A stretch of DNA of 64,000 nucleotides from Roridomyces roridus (Eukaryota > Basidiomycota > Agaricomycetes > Agaricales > Mycenaceae), in assembly GCA_029378245.1 (NCBI GenBank), contig JARKIF010000013.1, positions 1,364,001 through 1,428,000 of the forward strand, in the 5' to 3' direction. The position numbers and the translations under genes were made by a program. The notes beneath the pieces were generated by a model. It saw nothing but the letters and a program-made list of their open reading frames with translations, was not told where the DNA came from and made no database searches. Each line of letters opens with the position of its first letter. Within the stretch, counting starts at the first letter, position 1. This document shows, in pieces, positions 58,896 to 64,000 of the stretch.

Positions 58896-60257
58896 ATGGC
58901 CGTCTGGGTGAGCCCCGCATGAAATTTTACCCTTCTAGAGGCTCATTAGATCCAGTCAAAGATAACCAATATCTCCGACCTCCCACTGGAACTCTTGACG
59001 GAGATCTGGAAGCTGCTCAAATACTCCCCTCGCACTTTGGGCCGTATTCTCCAGGTCTCCAAGGATTGGCACAACATGGCACTTGGAATGCCCGGCCTCT
59101 GGGGAGCGCTTTACATCACAGAGGATACCAATCTCGATCTGCTAAAGACATGGATTGGGCGCTCGCAGCAGACAGGTCTCTTCATCTGCCTCGATTACCA
59201 ACGGGCGGCCAATAGTCACTGGATGATTACCTGGCAGTCAGAAGTTGCTCCGCCTAATTATGCAGAGCGTTTCATCCGTGTCATGGAATGTCTGGTTGCC
59301 TGTGCGGACCGCTGGGTTCATTTGGAGGTGTTCGGCCCGGATACTCTCTACCTTCTTCTGAGGGAGCCTTTGGCGTCTCTACAAGCTCCCAGACTCACCC
59401 TTCTGTCCATCATTCTCGATGGCCCGCCCGACACTCCCCTCCCCCCCGTGGGCAACTTTGTACCGCCGAATGGGGTCGCACTGTGCAGCATCGAGTTCAC
59501 GCGTGTACCACTCCGTTGGGAACTCTTCCCCCTTGCCCCCTTGACTCACCTGACGCTGGGACCCACCAACCTCGGGTGGAACGATCTGGTGCATGGAGTG
59601 AACCACTCTCCGTTCCTTGTTTCACTGGGTTTTGTGGGCGGTCTTCCAACGTCGAGAGCCTCCGAGGAAACACTGGCCCTTGACCTTCCCTCCCTTACCA
59701 GCCTTTCGCTTGCACGCCTGGTTGTGCACGATCTTGGGCTTCTCAACACCTACCTGGCAACACCCCAGATCATGTCGCTGGCGCTGGCGCTCCCAGACGA
59801 AGGCAGCGATTTCGCTCCATTTTTGGAACAGCTTTCTATCCGGTTTCCCCGCCTCAGTCATCTAGCCATTGATGATATCTGGCTCCAGCCCGACACATCC
59901 CTTCACACATTCTTCCTGCAACTCACCACCGTCACCGACATCGTTCTCCGTGGCCTTCCACGCCACATGCGACCGTTCTGGGATGCTCTTGTCCACCACA
60001 TGGGCGATCAGCACTTCCTCCCTGCACTCGAGTGCATCACCGTCGTTGATATACCGATTCTGGATATCCAGGACCTGGTGGAGTTGCGGAGGCAGGCGGG
60101 GAATGCCAGTCTATGCGTGACTGTGCATGTTTCCTCGCTGCTGATTCGCCGGTGGAATACTTCGGCTTGGCTGGTTGACAATACCCGGTCCACAGTCCTA
60201 ATCGAGGGCCCCAAAAAGCCTTCTGTGCAAGGTACTGGGTTTCTCCACCTTCTTTGA
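58896..60257 (+). CDS. F-box-like protein
   Basis: 436 residues from exons 58896-58907 and 58962-60257. The four-codon first exon (MAVW) joins ITNISDLPLELLTEIWKLL, a clear F-box start, followed by RTLGRILQVSKDWHNMALG and PGLWGALYI, as in agaricomycete F-box proteins. F-box proteins recruit substrates to the Skp1-Cullin E3 ligase. The rest is Leu-rich and irregular (LASLQAPRLTLLSII, LTHLTLGPTNLGW, LPSLTSLSLARLVV, FPRLSHLAIDDIW), fitting an LRR-type substrate platform. Such genes are highly expanded and fast-evolving in this group. It sits between copies A and B of a dispersed repeat. Confidence 0.82.
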
Positions 60258-60394
60258 TTGTTCCGCGTAGGCCAGTTTCGAAAACCTTTCTCCTTCTTTG
60301 AGGCAATATTTATAATTGATTTGATTTCGTTGGTGGCCTATGTAGTATGGTTATTCAATAATACCTATACCACCTATTTGTTGCAGTACATTCC

Positions 60395-60620
60395 AGTTCT
60401 GGTCATACCAAATTCCCAATTTGGTCTCCTCGGCAACACATTTCGGTAACCATCACTTGCTATTGCTGTCATGGACAGATTGCCTTCCTGTCAGGATTTC
60501 CCATATCTCACCAGCCGCTGGCCCGATTTCTATGGCCCCGGTGTGAATTCTGACCAGCCTCCTAATGTGAATTTGGGAAAAATACCCGTTGGACTTGAAT
60601 CACAACAAATCATATGGTAA
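60395..60620. repeat. Dispersed repeat family, copy B
   Basis: Same family as copy A: ttggtctcctcggcaac, tttcggtaaccatcac, caccagccgctggc, then gggaaaaatacccgttgga. Same orientation. Lies just 3' of the F-box gene. Confidence 0.75.
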
Positions 60621-60884
60621 ACACAGACCAACCATGTGATCACTGATCTTTTGTAGTGGCTTGGGTTTTGCCCACCTGCATTCAATCTTTAGGGATGTTG
60701 ATCTATGGGCATCCAAAAATTGTTACCTCCCTCATAAAATGGGATCCACATCCCACAGGGTGTCCCGGCAGTGGCGGTTCAAAGGATTGGATTGAATTTG
60801 GAGTGCGGGATTGAGAGTACTAGATTGAGAGTACTCTTTACTTGTTTGGTCTGGGGTATACATACCTTTGGGTCATTGCGCATT

Positions 60885-61110
60885 CCACTTTTGGTCATCA
60901 TGGATTCCCGATTTGGTAGCCTCGGCAAAACCTTTCGGTAACCATCAGTTCCCATTGCTGTCATGCCCGTATTGCCTTCCTGTCAGGTTTTCCCAGATCT
61001 CACCAGCCGCTGGGTGGATTCCTATGACCCCGGTGTGTAATCGGACAGCTCTTTCAATCCGAATTCAGCAAAAATAACCGCTGGGCCTGATTCTCATCAA
61101 ATCCTAAGCT
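60885..61110. repeat. Dispersed repeat family, copy C
   Basis: Third copy: gattcccgatttggtagcct, tttcggtaaccatcag, caccagccgctggg, aaaaataaccgctgggcc. It follows copy B by about 265 bp of unrelated sequence. Confidence 0.75.
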
Positions 61111-61389
61111 AAACCACGACACAGGTTTATAGAACTCTCCAGAGCAATCTGAGAATGAAACCCAGGCCAGGGACACTTTTCTAAGCTTACCTCCAGACAA
61201 TGAAATCTTCATATACCTTGAAATAACCCTCCAACAACAAAATCAACTGTGCTATTGCACTTCCTTGAGCAAAAACAGCCATCTCTTTGAATTGATTGCT
61301 ACCGGATACTTACATAAATTCGACCTTTTCCAGTGTGCATGAGTCCTTCCGCTCAGGATGATTTGACTCATGGAATCTGTCCTCAAGTG

Positions 61390-61517
61390 TATGGAGGCCC
61401 GGAGCATCGCGCTTTGAAACACGATGATAATCCGTGATGGCCGCTGCCAAAGACAGTTCCGAGGAAGGACCCCGTAACCCTCGGCATGTCTTGCCGCGTT
61501 CCAACATTGATTTTCCA
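61390..61517 (-). repeat. Inverted repeat, left arm
   Basis: About 128 bp whose reverse complement matches 62763-62888. The best-conserved core runs from ggttacggggtcc to gctccgggcctccata on the minus strand, nearly identical over about 95 bp. Confidence 0.85.
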
Positions 61518-62063
61518 CGGCTAGTGTTCAAGGCGAAGCAACCTTGGGCCTTGGCCTGGCAGACACCGCAACTACTTTTTTTTTCTATCCGGGGCTTGCT
61601 TGCTACATGCATGCATGTCGTTTGGACAACTGCCTTGTTTTCCTAAAAGTGTTTGATACAATTGATTAGATATCGGCTACCGCGACGATCAATTTGTTTC
61701 TGTCGGAGTCGGAGTTCGAAATCACCTCTTTCTTCCGTACCACCACGATCTCGTGTCGCTCGCAACATCGACATGTTGACGCGGCTTTCTGTTCATTCCT
61801 GGCCGTCCATTCCTCTACTCTGCATCACCACCTGGCTCGGAGCCCGTTAACACCGCCGTAGACTGTCCACATCCCTCGAGGGACGCGTCGAGAGTGGTGG
61901 GTACTCAGCGGGCTTCAAAAAACACCTGGAGCATGCTACCCATGTGGTCCCCCCCCTCACCGCTTATCCCTCACAAGTCACTCGCATCAATCCGACCCGT
62001 CTGCAGTCTATATCCAGGACCGTCCGCCTCATCACCCCCTGATCTCGTTGGAACCGTATGCGT

Positions 62064-62440
62064 GCCGGATCACTATGTACTGGTGTTCATTCCGCCAAAC
62101 GGGAGACTGCCCGTCGGAAACTCTCGTGACGAGTCTCGTCTGGCGCACTCGCGGGATGAAGAGGACTGTTGGGGATAAATCAACTCCTTCTTGCCGGTGC
62201 GTGCCGGTGCTCTCCTCTCTCTCTTTGTACTCAGCCCTCTGAAGTCGCACAGCCGGATCACTATGTACTGGTGTTCATTCCGCCAAACGGGAGACTGCCC
62301 GTCGGAAACTCTCGTGACGAGTCTCGTCTGGCGCACTCGCGGGATGAATAGGACTGTTGGGGATAAATCAACTCCTTCTTGCCGGTGCGTGCCGGTGCTC
62401 TCCTCTCTCTCTTTGTACTCAGCCCTCCGAAGTCGCACAC
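62064..62440. repeat. Tandem duplication, two units of 188 bp
   Basis: Units start at 62064 and 62252 (gccggatcactatgtactgg in both). They differ at only a few bases (gaagagg/gaatagg, cctctgaag/cctccgaag). No gene. Confidence 0.93.
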
Positions 62441-62762
62441 CCGCTCATCATACTTGGTAGCAAGTCGACACATCTGTACTATGTCCCGGATCGGCCCACG
62501 AGTATGTGCTTTTGAAATTTGAAATTTGTGTGTGTGTTCAAGGGGGCATCGGGATCCGAATTTCGGATATAGGGTCGAAAAGTTTCTTTCGACCCTGGCT
62601 GGACCCACAAACGCAGGGCATCGGAGTTCATCCGCTATAGATGATAGCGCGCCGCACAACCAAGTTCCAACAGGAGGAGTGAGCAGGCTAGCAGCTCGGC
62701 ATGGGTACCCGGCACTGAACCTCAGAGGTGCGCCCATATTCGGTTCCCAGATGAAATGATTG

Positions 62763-62888
62763 TTGAATCGATTTTGGAATACGGATGAGTGTGCCGATGG
62801 TTACGGGGTCCTCCCTCGGAACTGTCTTTGGCAGCGGCCATCACGGATTATCATCGTGTTTCAAAGCGCGATGCTCCGGGCCTCCATA
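62763..62888 (+). repeat. Inverted repeat, right arm
   Basis: Plus-strand partner of the arm at 61390-61517, about 1.25 kb away. The tandem 188-bp duplication lies between the arms. Confidence 0.85.
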
Positions 62889-63376
62889 CAAGTGCCCCAG
62901 TGTACCACCACGTTCAATCTCGCTTTTGATGCTTACTCATCATGTAATTCCTTACGCCAGCGGTCATCACGTTACGGCAATCTCACAGGTACCGTCCTGC
63001 TCCCATCTCGGACATGCTGCCCTCCAAGCTCTGGAGATTCCTCCTCATATTCATTACATAAAACACTCAGAAACTCCCTCTGGTTCCTGGCTGCACAGAA
63101 GGCTCAAGCAAACACCACATCCGAGCTATTTTCTATACCAGTCGAGCCATACTTGCATTCCGATCCCAGATGGTGCTCGCGGACTGTCGATGATTTATTT
63201 GCTGCTGGTGGTGGGCTCTGCCTTTCTTTAAAATTGCTCAGGCGGATATGCACACTGTGCCGTCTCATCACGCCCGCCATCTTGCCGCCATCACTGGAGT
63301 CGCGAATTTCAAATATCCGGGTTTGTCACGCCTCTACTTATCTCTTCCCTCACTTGCACTACACCTACACCGTCAA

Positions 63377-64000
63377 ATGTCAGGGCCGAAGCGTAGAGGT
63401 CGGCCACCCAAACCGAAGAAACGGAGGTTGTCGCCTACAGCTACGCCGTCTACCTCTATCGCACCTCCGCCCGCTGGTGCCGCGAGTACCACACAGGATA
63501 CCGTTGCCTCCGATCCATCCCTCGGCACTCCTCTCACCGGCGATGATGCACGTCATGTGCTCCTGGCGGCTCAGGGAGCCACTACCTCCATCGCTGCTGC
63601 TGCTCTTCCCGCTCATCGCCTTTTCCTGAACGCCATCCCACACGAGGCTAGCAAGGGTTGGCGAAAGCTAGCCACAATACCGATTGATGACCTTGCCTCC
63701 TGGTTTGACAACCAGGTGAGTGTCTGTTCTGGGTTTCACACTCTGCCGTATTCAGACAACAACTCCAGCTCAATGATTACAACCCGTACGAGATGAGCCC
63801 CGACCAGACAAATCCCTCCGAGTTGCGGGCCGTCGAAGTGAAATGGGTTGGGCACCCGGGAGACTCACCACGCGATCCACGTGCACGCCGATGCTACGTT
63901 CGGTGGCCAGTTCAACGTCCCCCCGCTGAAGAGATCCAATTGGCGATCAGTGCTGGTCGCCCCGTGGTCCGGTGGGACTTGCGCTGCGCAGGGGTCGAAG
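63377..64000 (+). CDS. AT-hook protein, 3' end outside window
   Basis: Exon 1 (63377-63715) and exon 2 (63769 onward, still open at 64000) join in phase. The N-terminus SGPKRRGRPPKPKKRR contains the RGRP core of an AT-hook, which binds the minor groove of AT-rich DNA, within a basic nuclear-signal-like run. Then an Ala/Ser/Pro/Thr-rich linker, HRLFLNAIPHEASKGWRKLA, and in exon 2 RAVEVKWVGHPGDSPRDPRA and RCYVRWPVQ. No further domain recognised. Possibly a transcription or chromatin protein. Confidence 0.65.

Larger units (their letters stand above)
60258..63376. other. Repeat-rich intergenic region
   Basis: 3.1 kb with repeat copies B and C, inverted-repeat arms at 61390 and 62763, and a 188-bp tandem duplication, all listed separately. 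The 289-codon ORF at 62760-63629 runs through an inverted-repeat arm and out of frame over the AT-hook gene, so it is not called. Confidence 0.5.

Noticed and set aside
62760..63629. 289-codon plus ORF
   Set aside because: It starts in an inverted-repeat arm and overlaps the AT-hook exon in another frame. The translation changes character along its length and has no conserved motif.

Overview
The window looks like nuclear DNA of a basidiomycete fungus, most likely an agaricomycete. Almost every gene is split by short introns (about 45-60 nt) with GTGCGT, GTGAGT or GTACGT donors and CTGAC/CTAAC-like branch points. Several protein families are ones known mainly from agaricomycetes: DUF6533-, DUF6593- and DUF7330-like proteins, small MYND zinc-finger proteins, and cysteine-rich single-pass membrane proteins. 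Reading frames close exactly across the inferred exons in most models. All gene models and functions come from reading the sequence; no database search was run.

Layout. 0-11 kb: the 3' end of an AOS-family PLP enzyme, a multi-pass membrane protein, a two-RRM RNA-binding protein, and two tandem short-chain dehydrogenases (SDRs). 11-20 kb: three DUF7330-like paralogues (one intact, two apparently damaged) around a FAD monooxygenase, with a stretch of degenerate tRNA-like motifs at 12.3-13.4 kb. 18.8-21 kb: a D123/CDC123-family gene tail to tail with a DUF6593-like gene. 22-28 kb: a DUF6533 membrane protein, a third SDR, an intron-containing tRNA-Leu(CAA), and a gag-like relic. 29-38 kb: a paralogue of the first membrane protein, then an inverted pair of cysteine-rich membrane genes, one stopped by a nonsense codon, separated by four copies of an 807-bp tandem repeat. 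38-53 kb: canonical histone H4, a MYND gene, carboxylesterase, amino-acid permease, cyclophilin, two divergent cytochrome b561-like genes and a CNNM/Mam3-like protein. 53-64 kb: a strongly diverged, lysine-poor H4 paralogue, three further MYND copies (one intact, one frameshifted, one 5'-truncated), an F-box gene bracketed by a dispersed repeat, a repeat-rich 3 kb, and an AT-hook protein that runs off the window.

The genes do not form an obvious metabolic cluster. The main theme is local duplication followed by unequal decay: SDR x3, DUF7330 x3, MYND x4, membrane protein x2, Cys-rich protein x2, cytochrome b561 x2, histone H4 x2. The two most interesting signals are the 807-bp array, which ends 46 bp before a start codon and carries an intron-like leader segment in each unit, and the H4 paralogue that keeps all canonical intron positions while losing almost every lysine.
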